Shown in pieces: positions 9,201-15,922 of a DNA stretch of 42,001 nt. Numbering within the stretch: position 1 is the first letter of the stretch; every line of letters starts with the position of its first letter. The position numbers and the translations under genes are program-made. The DNA comes from an uncultured Atopobiaceae bacterium. Lineage in GTDB: Bacteria > Actinomycetota > Coriobacteriia > Coriobacteriales > Atopobiaceae. The notes under the pieces were generated by a model. That model was not told the origin of the DNA. It saw only the letters and a list, made by a program, of their open reading frames with translations, and did no database searches. The stretch lies in contig CALUJM010000018.1 of the NCBI GenBank assembly GCA_944320975.1, positions 1 through 42,001 of the forward strand, in the 5' to 3' direction.

Positions 9201-10455
9201 CGAGCGCCCGGTCTGGAGCGGCGGCGCCCGGTCGAGCGTCGCCGGCGAGAACCCGCTCGGCGCGAGTCCCGAGAGCCCGCGAGAGGGGTCGCTCTCCTGC
9301 GAGACCTCGCTGACCGTCGAGTACCGCGTCAAGATCACCGATGCCGAGCTCGCCGGCAAGACCGTCGAGAACACCGCGCGCGCCGAGACGGACGAGCCCG
9401 GAACCGAGACCACCGACGACAGCACCGTGAACGTCGGCGCCTCCGCCGAGGGCCTCCATCTCGACAAGTCCGTCGACCGCGACGTCGTCCCCGTGGGAGA
9501 GTGGGCAACCTACACGGTCACCGCCGCTGCCGCCGACTCCCCCGCCACCGGCGTGGTCATCAAAGACGCCGGCCTGCCCGAGGCCATGCCCATCGACCCC
9601 GAGAGCGTGACGCTGCAGCTCAACGGAGAGAACGTCGACCGAAAGGCCGTGACGGCCGATGGCAACTCCCTCGTCGTGGAGGTCGGTAGGCTCATGCCCG
9701 GCGACGTCGCCCGCGTCTCCTACCGCGCGCAGGCGCGCGACGAGGCCCTCATGGGCACCTCCGTCGTGAACACGGCCACCCTCACCGCAGACGGGCTCGA
9801 CGACCCGCTGAGCGACGACGCGCGCGTGAGCGTGCCCGCACCCGAACCCGAGCCGCTCGAGAAGGACGAGACGACCCTCGAGAAGACGGCCGATAAGAAC
9901 GAGGTCGCCGTGGGCGAGACGGTCTCCTACGTCGTGCGCGCCGTCGCGGGGGCAGACCTCGCCGACGCGCGGCTCTCCGACTCCGGCCTGCCCGAGGGCG
10001 CCGGCGTGGACGAGTCGAGCGTGCGCGTGAGCGTGAACGGCGAGGAGCGCGACGGCCTCGTCCCCGTGATGGACGGGACGGGCTTCTCGCTCGAGCTCGG
10101 CGCGCTCGCCGCGGGCGATGTCGTCGAGGTCTCCTACCAGGCGACCGTCGAGGACGAGGCGCTCGCCGGGGAGACGCTGGTCAACATGGCGCTTCTCGAG
10201 TCGCCCGACCTGCCCGAGCCGATCGACGCCACGCAGACCGTCGACGTGACCGAGCCCGACGACCCCGAGCCGGAACCGGAGCCCGAGCCGGAACCGAGCG
10301 AACCCGCAGATCCGCCCGCAGAGACGACCGGCCCCTTCCCCAACACGGGGCAGAGCGCCGCCGCGGTGCTGCTGATCGTCTTCGGCCTGGGCGTCGCCCT
10401 GGTCGCCGCGGTCATCCGCGTCCGCGAGGCGCACAGGGGACGCGCCGAGCGCTAG
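6283..10455 (+). CDS. Large LPXTG-type surface protein with DUF11 repeats
   Basis: A 1390-residue cell-wall-anchored protein. After a basic N-terminus, a hydrophobic stretch (ALAALALVLSNLLGALTPVAAYA, about residues 39-62) forms the signal peptide. About 290 residues of unrecognised N-terminal domain follow. Then come six DUF11/isopeptide-type beta-sandwich repeats, each opening with a (L/V)xKxxD/A-x-VGDxVxYxV motif: TVTKSADKTGEN, DLAIDKTADTYE, RLEVEKDVDRFE, RLEVEKTASAEE, GLHLDKSVDRDV and TTLEKTADKNEV. The fourth is interrupted by about 50 residues rich in Glu, Asp and Gly. A PEPEPEP stalk leads to the FPNTG sorting motif, a membrane helix and a basic tail (REAHRGRAER). The start follows GGAAGGCAC. 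Probable adhesin or pilin-like protein anchored by a sortase; the sortase gene next to it is broken. Confidence 0.88.
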   Translation: MRDKERRYGPARLVDRMAQWCGTMLAALGARMGSRRAKAALAALALVLSNLLGALTPVAAYAALNFEPITLEAVPESEMEDGAYSWSINFTGWDESSAVGFRRVEHPEGFIAPTNGMRDYARTAAGWAAEIGPDTPKGSFSVRATGGQYGSTPIDAIITLSDWTYEEPRGGWGTIIDRGSWPEFTTGVFMFDGLSQTYLPDKPASVTGVESLNFYTIGLTDLVVDVEFVRAGTNTPVEMRGHLTTTDLDVWQSFSFGGAVNRGRIAQGNPVLKLSSDGRMVVSGSSNLSVTDPVDYKNGLVEAYFDTSGGKKLKFYFGTSWAVPDGTTKKTFESVFWLTPEYLTVPPADVDGGTTVTKSADKTGENRITVGDEVEYVVDYQAHEQGENCRWGYRYTALQIVDELPAEMRYVEGSARLLDRSGADVTAQAGAVVTDSDANTVSFEFSEGYLGQMPMEGEHYRLTFKAALAEYPANGDLFVINSSYALVNDADENRSNEVRTELVPVDLAIDKTADTYEYQVGDVVSFRVACRTDAEQGSARDVVISDALPEQLELLPETLAASGPEGLPAPMASGNGWELSLGALAGGEEVVVTYQARALEAGNGQELVNLATARATGASEVSDPAEVWPNTARLEVEKDVDRFEGHVGASDAEPGSFEYVVRVRNAQPGTVANDVTVSDISLPEGMALGRNEDGTPMIVAVRENGTDLPLSWTEGAATGTLSEIAYRVAGDDHTPGETEAVTPTWSIAPSGTGWQMTIDRLASEHEIEVVYRAVPTDEVVGWEVENRAEATATNSAPAEDDECVWVNQPRLEVEKTASAEEFVVGDEIAYQVRVTNAAPGTLGRNVAVSDLASTEGVELLRDSVRVLDSEGQDVTEGCEIVFEEADGDAVPEQGQGGEKDEGSEPDPEQGEPEGEKDSEQGDPDAGERAEGDIPDGGGAEDGGDDEGGAEPDGGQAACSFVLHTNRDLVSGTGERPVWSGGARSSVAGENPLGASPESPREGSLSCETSLTVEYRVKITDAELAGKTVENTARAETDEPGTETTDDSTVNVGASAEGLHLDKSVDRDVVPVGEWATYTVTAAAADSPATGVVIKDAGLPEAMPIDPESVTLQLNGENVDRKAVTADGNSLVVEVGRLMPGDVARVSYRAQARDEALMGTSVVNTATLTADGLDDPLSDDARVSVPAPEPEPLEKDETTLEKTADKNEVAVGETVSYVVRAVAGADLADARLSDSGLPEGAGVDESSVRVSVNGEERDGLVPVMDGTGFSLELGALAAGDVVEVSYQATVEDEALAGETLVNMALLESPDLPEPIDATQTVDVTEPDDPEPEPEPEPEPSEPADPPAETTGPFPNTGQSAAAVLLIVFGLGVALVAAVIRVREAHRGRAER

Positions 10456-10477
10456 CCCGGCAGCGCCGACAAGAGCG

Positions 10478-10509
10478 CGGGGCCCCGGCCGCTTCCGGCC
10501 GGGGCCCCG
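10478..10509. terminator. 13-bp GC hairpin between adhesin and sortase genes
   Basis: CGGGGCCCCGGCC pairs perfectly with GGCCGGGGCCCCG around a 6-nt loop, 22 nt after the adhesin stop codon and 15 nt before the sortase start. No T run follows, so it is more likely an mRNA-protecting or attenuating hairpin than a full intrinsic terminator. The ribosome site AGAGAGGAGG begins right after the stem. Confidence 0.6.
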
Positions 10510-10524
10510 AGAGAGGAGGCTAAG

Positions 10525-11279
10525 ATGAGGCTCGCACGCGCGGTGAGCGTCTTTCTCGTCACCGTGGGGCTTTCCACCGCCGCACTCGGCACGGCTGCGG
10601 TGGCGCGGGACGGGACCGTCGCCGAGAGCTACCGCGAGCTCGCCCGCCAGGTCGCGCCCGCGAGGGAGGACGCCGCAGGTGAAGGGAACGGAGGGCCCGT
10701 GCGGGAGGAAGGCGTCGACTGGGAGGTCCTTCTCGCCCAGAACCCGAGCGCCGTCGCCTGGCTGCACGTCGCCGAAGCACGGTGGACGTCCCCGTGCTCT
10801 CGTCGACGGAAGACGATCCCGAGGAGTGGCTCTACACGGACCTCTGGGGCAACCCGTCCGAAACGGGGACGCCCTATCTCGACCATCGGTGCCGGGCCGA
10901 CGGCGATCTGATGGTCGTCTACGGGCACAGGACCGCCTACGAGAGCTACCTCTTTCACGACGTCTCGCCGCTCTGGGAGCAGGAGGCGCTCGACGCCGCG
11001 GGCGAGGCGACGTGGGAGACGCGCTCGTCGGGCGAGGCGACGTTCCGGCCGCTCTGCGCCGCGAGCGTGCGGATGGACGACGCGCGCTGGCAGCCTTTCT
11101 CCGCGAAGGACCCCGAGGGGCTGCGGGAGTGGCTCGCGTGGGCCTGCGAGGAGGCGGACGCCGTGAGATCGGACGCGGAGCCGCTCGTAGCTCAGGCGAG
11201 CCGCGTGCTCGTCCTAGTGACCTGCAACGGCCGGGCCTTCCACCCCGTCACCCGCACCGTCGCCGTCTTCGTGGCGTGA
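10525..11279 (+). pseudogene. srtB: Class B sortase, frameshifted
   Basis: The first frame gives a signal-anchor (RAVSVFLVTVGLSTAALGTAAVA) and VDWEVLLAQNPSAVAWLHVA, the typical start of a class B sortase. The sequence then changes frame. From 10782 the next frame continues with VDVPVLSSTEDDPEEWLYTDLWG, PYLDHRC and VVYGH, then LVTCNGRAFHPVTRTVAVFVA. The catalytic His (codon at 10926), Cys (11223) and Arg (11253) are all kept. Adding one base near 10774 would restore VAGSTVDVPV across the joint, so the lesion is one missing nucleotide in GCCGAAGC. It follows the surface protein gene and would be its natural sortase. A sequencing error or phase-variation-like slip is possible, though no homopolymer is present. 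Composite length of about 250 residues is normal. Confidence 0.85.
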
Positions 11280-11303
11280 TGTCGCCGGCCCCTCTTCATA
11301 TTT

Positions 11304-11316
11304 GATAACTCTTATC
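11304..11316. promoter_or_regulatory. Candidate hicAB operator
   Basis: The inverted repeat GATAA-CTC-TTATC lies in a short AT-rich stretch (about 11298-11336) just before hicA. HicB here has its own helix-turn-helix, so autoregulation at this site is plausible. Inference from position and symmetry. Confidence 0.4.
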
Positions 11317-11338
11317 TTGCTTAATAGTTTCTGTTAGG

Positions 11339-11557
11339 ATGGAAGACGTGGCCAAGAGACGCGAGGTCACCGATTGCCTCAGAAGGGCAGGCCTTCATCC
11401 CACGGGCGGCACCAATCACGAGCACTGGACCGACGGAATCCACTTCACGCAAGTTCCCCGGCACCGCGAGATCAGCGACCAGCTCTTCGCAAGAATCAAG
11501 CGCCAGGCGGGCATCACTGACGAGATGAGAGATGACGAGCATGTTCTTCATGGCTGA
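11339..11557 (+). CDS. hicA: HicA-family mRNA interferase toxin
   Basis: A 72-residue HicA toxin, a double-stranded-RNA-binding-fold ribonuclease that cleaves mRNA. Family features seen: KRREVTDCLRRAGLHPTGGTNHEHWTDGIHFTQVPRHREISDQLFARIKRQAGI, matching the usual G-(S/T)-x-H-E-x-W with the catalytic His, the VPRHREI turn and the closing I.KQAGI. The ATG at 11339 is very close to its possible ribosome site; a GTG at 11348 (giving VAKRREV, nearer to the family start) preceded by AGGATGGAAGAC is an equally good choice. The 3' end overlaps hicB. Confidence 0.88.
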   Translation: MEDVAKRREVTDCLRRAGLHPTGGTNHEHWTDGIHFTQVPRHREISDQLFARIKRQAGITDEMRDDEHVLHG

Positions 11558-11993
11558 ATTCGAGCTCTTTGAGAGCGAGGGGGCGATCCTCGCCCTTCCC
11601 TTTGGCCTTGAGGGCGGGACCGAGGCTCCCACGACTGAGGAAGCCGCTGCCATGGCAGCCGACTGGCTGAGGGGGGAGGTGGAGCACTGGCTCATGACGG
11701 GCACGCGCCTCCCCTCTCCCCCGCTGGGAAACGTCCCCCTCCGCGGAGGGCGCGTCTGCATCGTCGGCGTGAGCTGCTCTCTCGAGGCCATCGACACCAT
11801 GACGGCGAGCGAGGCGGCGCAGGCGCTCGGGGTCTCGCGACCGCGCATCTCGCAGATGATCAAATCGGGCCGACTCGAGGGCTTCACGAGGGGGCACGCA
11901 ACCTTTGTCACCACGGCTAGCGTTCGCGCGCGTCTTGCCGAGCCTCCCCGCCCGGGTCGCCCTCGCAGGCAGCCCGAGCCCCTTCACGCCTAG
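11532..11993 (+). CDS. hicB: HicB-family antitoxin with C-terminal HTH
   Basis: A 153-residue partner of HicA. The N-terminal HicB fold is recognisable (EFELFESEGAILALPFGLEGGTEAPTTEEAAAMAADWLRGEVE, then RLPSPP) and neutralises the toxin. The C-terminal part (MTASEAAQALGVSRPRISQMIKSGRLEGF, about residues 89-117) is a helix-turn-helix of the excisionase/MerR-like type, followed by a basic proline-rich tail. That gives the protein its own DNA-binding domain for repressing the operon. Other in-frame ATGs at 11541 and 11550 are possible starts. It overlaps hicA by 26 nt and converges on the GH4 gene. Confidence 0.82.
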   Translation: MTSMFFMAEFELFESEGAILALPFGLEGGTEAPTTEEAAAMAADWLRGEVEHWLMTGTRLPSPPLGNVPLRGGRVCIVGVSCSLEAIDTMTASEAAQALGVSRPRISQMIKSGRLEGFTRGHATFVTTASVRARLAEPPRPGRPRRQPEPLHA

Positions 11994-11994
11994 C

Positions 11995-12027
11995 GGCGCC
12001 CCGCACGGCAAGGCCGCGCGGAGCGCC
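11995..12027. terminator. Hairpin between convergent hicB and GH4 genes
   Basis: GGCGCCCCGC (11995-12004) pairs with GCGGAGCGCC (12018-12027) with one mismatch, directly after the hicB stop codon and 40 nt beyond the GH4 stop codon. No T run is seen on either strand. Position between two convergent genes suggests a shared terminator. Confidence 0.4.
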
Positions 12028-12066
12028 GAGCATAGCTGGAGCCTGACGTGCGCCGAGCCCCGCAGC

Positions 12067-13413
12067 CTACGCGAACTCGGGGAGGTAGTCCTTGTGGGCC
12101 TCGCAGAGCTCGTCGAACACCTCGTTGGCCACGGCGTCGGAGTCGCAGAGCTTGTTGGCAACCAGCGCCGCCACGGCCACGTCCTTGTTGCCGGTCACGG
12201 CGGCCTCTGCCACCATGCGCTCGAAGCTCTTGATCATCTGGATGGTGCCGTTGATCGCGGGCGAGAGCTCTCCCACCACGATGGGCTTGGGGCCGTCCCC
12301 GGTGATCACGCAGGCGCACTCCACGGCGGACTCATAGGGCAGGCTCGTTACCGTGCCGCGGTTCTGGACGTCCACGTACTGGACGTCGCCGCGGTCGTTC
12401 ACGATGGAGTCGATCACGGAGCAGGCGGCATCGGAGTAGTGGGCGCCGCCGCGCTCCTCGAGCTGCTTGGGCTTGACGTGCAGCTCGGCGTCCTTGTAGA
12501 GCTCGAAGAGCTCGGCCTCCACCCGCTTGACCACCTCGGCGCGCACGCCGTGGGCCTGATAGTCCTTCTCGAGCTGCTCGAGCTCCTCGCGCGTGGAGAA
12601 GTAGTAGTTGAGGTAGGACACCGGGATGGCGTGCAGGCCGCGGACCAGGCGGTTGGACCAGGGGATCGCCATGATGTTCTTCATGGTGCCCAGCTCGTCG
12701 ACAGGCAGCGTGCAGTAGCGCTCGAGCACCTCGTCGAAGCGGCTCTTGCCGTCGATGAAGACGTCGGTCACGAAGAAGTGGTGGTTGAGGCCGGAGAGCT
12801 CCATGCGCACGCGGTCGGGGTCCACGTCCATCCACTTGGCGATGCCAAAGCGCATCGAGATCGGGCAGTTGCACAGACCGATGATCTTCTTCCAGTTGGT
12901 GTAGCGCAGCACGGCCTCGGTCACGATGCCCACCGGGTTGGTGAAGTTGACGAGCCACGCGTCCGGGCAGAGCTCCTCCATGTCGCGGATGATGTCGAAG
13001 ATCACGGGAATGGTGCGCAGGGCCTTGAACATGCCCGCGGCGCCGTTGGTCTCCTGGCCGATCAGGCCGTGCTTGAGGGCGATGCGCTCGTCCTTGATGC
13101 GGGCGTCGAGCTGGCCCACGCGGAACTGTGTGGTCACGAAGTCGGCGCCGGCGAGCGCCTCGCGGCGGTCGAGTGTGAGGTGCACCTCCATCGGCAGGCC
13201 CGCGGCCTTGACCATGCGCTGGGCGAGGCCGCCCACGATCTTAAGCTTCTCCTCGCCCTCGGGGATATCGACGAGCCAGAGCTCGCGCACCGGGCAGGAG
13301 TCATAGCGCTTGATGAAGCCCTCCACGAGCTCCGGGGTGTAGCTCGAGCCGCCTCCGATGGTGGCGATCTTGATCGGGCGGCGCTCCGGGGCGCCCACGT
13401 TCTTCTCGGCCAT
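12067..13413 (-). CDS. licH: 6-phospho-beta-glucosidase, GH4 family
   Basis: A 448-residue NAD- and Mn-dependent glycosidase of family GH4, which hydrolyses phosphorylated beta-glucosides by an oxidation-elimination route. The Rossmann motif is GGGSSYTPEL (residues 20-29). The metal-binding Cys lies in CNCPISMRFG (181-190) and a conserved NHH in SGLNHHFFVTD follows at about residue 210. GQETNGAAG (119-127) binds the substrate. The length is typical, and ATG is preceded by AGGGAGCC. It is the last gene of the beta-glucoside operon, about 130 nt after the IIA gene with a hairpin between them. With the GH1 enzyme at the head of the operon, the cell has two mechanistically different enzymes for the same phospho-disaccharide class. 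Confidence 0.93.
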   Translation of the reverse strand: MAEKNVGAPERRPIKIATIGGGSSYTPELVEGFIKRYDSCPVRELWLVDIPEGEEKLKIVGGLAQRMVKAAGLPMEVHLTLDRREALAGADFVTTQFRVGQLDARIKDERIALKHGLIGQETNGAAGMFKALRTIPVIFDIIRDMEELCPDAWLVNFTNPVGIVTEAVLRYTNWKKIIGLCNCPISMRFGIAKWMDVDPDRVRMELSGLNHHFFVTDVFIDGKSRFDEVLERYCTLPVDELGTMKNIMAIPWSNRLVRGLHAIPVSYLNYYFSTREELEQLEKDYQAHGVRAEVVKRVEAELFELYKDAELHVKPKQLEERGGAHYSDAACSVIDSIVNDRGDVQYVDVQNRGTVTSLPYESAVECACVITGDGPKPIVVGELSPAINGTIQMIKSFERMVAEAAVTGNKDVAVAALVANKLCDSDAVANEVFDELCEAHKDYLPEFA

Positions 13414-13456
13414 GTCCTGGCTCCCTTCTGTCGGAATAAGCTGTCAGATTTCTCAA

Positions 13457-13486
13457 AAGGGCGCTACCGTCTCCGGCAGCGCCCTT
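13457..13486 (-). terminator. Intra-operon hairpin between IIA and GH4
   Basis: AAGGGCGCT pairs perfectly with AGCGCCCTT (13457-13465 with 13478-13486), and on the minus strand the stem runs into TTTTGAG. It resembles a weak intrinsic terminator and may lower expression of the GH4 gene relative to the PTS genes upstream, or protect the upstream mRNA end. Confidence 0.6.
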
Positions 13487-13541
13487 CAAAGTGCGATGTG
13501 CATGCGGTTGTCGCGGCGCGGCGGCGCCGACGTCGCTCAGG

Positions 13542-13877
13542 CTACTCGGCCACCTTGGCGCGAAGCTCGATGAGCTCGCGGTAGACGTTGGCGAAGTTCT
13601 GCGCCATGAGCTTGCAGGTCTCGGCACCGGCCATCTGGTCCTCGGCGTGCAGGAGCAGCAGCGGGGTGCTCTTGCGCTCGCCGTTGGCCTCGGCCGTCAG
13701 GAGCTGCATGTGAACGTCGTGGCCGCCGGCATAGGCCTCGTCTCCCTGCTTGACGAGCTCGGCCGCCGCCTCGAAGTCGCCCTCCTGGGCCTTGGCGATC
13801 GAGTTGATGTAGCAGGACTTGGCGGTGCCCACGCAGCTGATGATCTGGAAGCAGATCATCTCCATCTCTTCGTCCAT
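13542..13877 (-). CDS. licA: PTS lactose/cellobiose-type IIA component
   Basis: A 111-residue cytoplasmic phosphocarrier that takes phosphate from HPr and passes it to the IIB protein. It has the helical-bundle sequence of the lactose/chitobiose/cellobiose IIA family: ISCVGTAKSCYINSIAKAQEGDFEAAAELVKQGDEA at residues 14-48 and the phosphorylated His77 in STPLLLLHAEDQMA. The length is normal. It sits between IIB and GH4 in the operon. The sequence does not separate cellobiose from lactose or chitobiose; the flanking beta-glucosidases favour beta-glucosides. Confidence 0.93.
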   Translation of the reverse strand: MDEEMEMICFQIISCVGTAKSCYINSIAKAQEGDFEAAAELVKQGDEAYAGGHDVHMQLLTAEANGERKSTPLLLLHAEDQMAGAETCKLMAQNFANVYRELIELRAKVAE

Positions 13878-13917
13878 TGGAGTCCCTCCCCCTGTCTTGA
13901 TGTCGGTCTTGCGGAAC

Positions 13918-14217
13918 TTAGCCGAGAAGGGCGGCGATGTCGTCGAGGATCTTCGGCGCGTTCATGCGGCCGTAGTCGACCATCGGGATGACGGCGACGG
14001 GGCAGCGGCCGTCGACGGCCTTCTCGAAGTCGCCCTTGGCGTAGCCGATCTGGGGGCCGAGGAGGATGACGTCGGCCTCGTCGATGTGGTCCATCGCCTC
14101 GTTCATGGGACGGGCCTCGATGGTCACGTCCTGACCGCGCGACGCCGCCTCCTTCTGCATCTTCTGCACGAGCAGGCTCGTCGACATACCGGCGTTGCAG
14201 CAGAGCATGATCTTCAT
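13918..14217 (-). CDS. licB: PTS lactose/cellobiose-type IIB component
   Basis: A 99-residue cytoplasmic IIB protein. The phosphorylated Cys is in the P-loop-like MLCCNAGMSTSLLVQKM (residues 4-20), probably Cys7. The rest (VTIEARPMNEAMDHIDEADVILLGPQIGY) follows the family. It accepts phosphate from IIA and gives it to the sugar as it passes through IIC. A strong ribosome site (GGAGCGTCCC) is next to the ATG. The gene lies 40 nt upstream of the IIA gene in transcription order. Confidence 0.93.
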   Translation of the reverse strand: MKIMLCCNAGMSTSLLVQKMQKEAASRGQDVTIEARPMNEAMDHIDEADVILLGPQIGYAKGDFEKAVDGRCPVAVIPMVDYGRMNAPKILDDIAALLG

Positions 14218-14312
14218 GGGACGCTCCTTTCCATGCGGGGCTCTCGCCCCATCTGGCCCTTTCGGGCGTGACGTGCAGGTACCAACGAACAGTCTAGTTC
14301 AAGCCTCGATTG

Positions 14313-14350
14313 GGCCGCAGGCGCAGGGAGATGTGAGTTCGCCTGCGGCC
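14313..14350. other. 11-bp perfect hairpin between IIC and IIB genes
   Basis: GGCCGCAGGCG (14313-14323) pairs exactly with CGCCTGCGGCC (14340-14350) around 16 nt, inside the 158-nt gap between the IIC stop and the IIB start. No T run. It is one of three hairpins in the spacers of this operon. Confidence 0.7.
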
Positions 14351-14375
14351 CCGGGGAGTGCGCGAACGGTCCCGG

Positions 14376-15755
14376 CTACTCGGAGGCCATCTCGAACTGC
14401 TTGCGCTGCGCGGCCTCGGAGGCCTTCATGAAGGGCAGGTAGACGACCACGAAGATGGCGAGCAGGATGACCTGCAGGACGGCGGCGCGCCAGTCCATGC
14501 CGGTGGAGAGCAGGCCCGAGGCGATGATGGGCGTGGTCCACGGCACCTGGATGCAGGTGGGGTTCACGAGGCCCATGACGGTGGCAAAGTAGCCGACGAG
14601 GATGCCGATGATGGTGTTGAGCACGAACGGAACCATGAGCGGGATGTTGAACACGATCGGGTAGCCGTAGATGACCGGCTCGTTGATGTTGAAGATCGCG
14701 GGCAGGATGCCGAGCTTGGCGATCTCCCTGGAGGGCTTCCACTTGCCCCAGATGAAGGTGGCGATCAGCAGGGCCAGCGTGCAGCCGGAGCCGCCCATCA
14801 GCGCGTAGACGTTGATGACGTTCATGTTCAGCCACACGTCCGGGCGAGCGAGGACGGCGTCCATGCCGCCGGTGGCGTAGAGCTCCATGGCCTCGGTGAG
14901 GACGATCGTGAGGACGGGCTCGACGAGCACGCCGTTGATCGTGGACTGGTGGATGCCGAGGGTGAACAGGAAGACGCCGAGCGAGTAGATCACGACGAGG
15001 CCGATCGGGTTGGTGGTGAGAGCGCGCAGCGGGGTCTGGATCCAGGTGTTGATCAGGGCGGTGATGTCGGTCTGGAAGCCGGCGAAGAGGATCATCGCGA
15101 CGAGGCCGAAGGCGCCCAGGGTGAGCAGCATCGGGATCAGGACGTTGAAGGACTTCTCGACCGCGGGGGGCACGCCCTCGGGCATCTTGATGCGCAGCTT
15201 GTCGACGCCGGACACCTTGATGAAGAGCGTGGGCGCGACCAGGCCGATGATGATGGCCGTGAACATGCCGTTGGTGCCGGTGTAGCTGGTGATGAAGGCG
15301 CCGGTGACCGCGGCGGAGGTGACCTCCTCGGTGACGAGCGGAGAGGTGGCGGCGAGAGAGGCCGTCACGGTCTGCGGCATCATGATGAAGAACACGGAGA
15401 GGGCAACGACAACGCAGGAGATGGGGTTGTCAAAGCGCTTGTTGGTGGCCAGGCTGTAGGCGACCATGCCGCACAGCAGGATCGCGGAGACCGAGAGCGC
15501 GCCCTGCGACAGCGCGGAGCCCCAGTACTGGGCCGTCGCCAGGATGTCGGCGTTGGGGAAGATGCCCGGGCTCGCGGGGTTGACGCTCCACAGGAACGTG
15601 AAGAGGACGTTATTGAACAGTGCCGCAAGACCGGCGAGGATGAAGACCGGCATGATGGTGGCGAAGCCGTCGCGCAGCGAGCGGAGGTGCACCTGGTTGC
15701 CGATCCTTGCGGAAACCTCCGAGAACTTGTCAAGGAAGCTCTGACCGTTGGCCAT
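14376..15755 (-). CDS. licC: PTS cellobiose-type IIC permease
   Basis: A 459-residue integral membrane permease of the lactose/cellobiose PTS (PTS-EIIC family), which carries the beta-glucoside across the membrane while IIB phosphorylates it. About ten hydrophobic segments are visible. Family landmarks are the N-terminal FLDKFSEVSARIGNQVHLRSLRDGFATIMPVFILAG, the LGIHQSTINGVLVEP segment with a conserved His, MGGSGCTLALLIA, and the substrate-loop NINEPVIYGYPIVFNIPLMVPF, where the invariant NEP binds the sugar. I chose the ATG at 15755 (spacing 8 from AAGGAG) rather than the GTG at 15764. It is the second gene of the operon after GH1. Confidence 0.94.
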   Translation of the reverse strand: MANGQSFLDKFSEVSARIGNQVHLRSLRDGFATIMPVFILAGLAALFNNVLFTFLWSVNPASPGIFPNADILATAQYWGSALSQGALSVSAILLCGMVAYSLATNKRFDNPISCVVVALSVFFIMMPQTVTASLAATSPLVTEEVTSAAVTGAFITSYTGTNGMFTAIIIGLVAPTLFIKVSGVDKLRIKMPEGVPPAVEKSFNVLIPMLLTLGAFGLVAMILFAGFQTDITALINTWIQTPLRALTTNPIGLVVIYSLGVFLFTLGIHQSTINGVLVEPVLTIVLTEAMELYATGGMDAVLARPDVWLNMNVINVYALMGGSGCTLALLIATFIWGKWKPSREIAKLGILPAIFNINEPVIYGYPIVFNIPLMVPFVLNTIIGILVGYFATVMGLVNPTCIQVPWTTPIIASGLLSTGMDWRAAVLQVILLAIFVVVYLPFMKASEAAQRKQFEMASE

Positions 15756-15865
15756 TGTTTTCACTCCTTACCTTTAGAAAAGTGCCTTCTTCAGACGCTC
15801 CCTCTCCCTGAAGAGCGCGTCCCTTGCAACGAGATGGATGCCGGCAGTACCGGCGGGGATACGCC

Positions 15866-15905
15866 GGCGAGAAGGACGGAGGCTGGCTTCACCGTCCTTC
15901 TCGCC
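15866..15905. other. 14-bp perfect hairpin between GH1 and IIC genes
   Basis: GGCGAGAAGGACGG pairs exactly with CCGTCCTTCTCGCC around a 12-nt loop, starting 18 nt beyond the GH1 stop codon. There is no T run. Each arm is a copy of the CGAGAAGGAC motif that recurs across the window. Likely role: stabilising the 3' end of the GH1 message or damping read-through. Confidence 0.75.
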
Positions 15906-15922
15906 CGCGCAAGAAGGAGGAC

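Noticed and set aside
6199..10767. 1522-codon open frame on the minus strand
   Set aside because: It is the antisense shadow of the surface protein gene: high-GC codon use leaves few stops opposite. Its translation is low-complexity (Gly, Val, Asp, His rich) with no domain, while the plus strand has a signal peptide, repeats and a sorting signal.
11905..13584. 559-codon open frame opposite the GH4 gene
   Set aside because: Antisense shadow; composition is repetitive His/Asp/Val/Leu and the minus strand codes for an intact GH4 enzyme.
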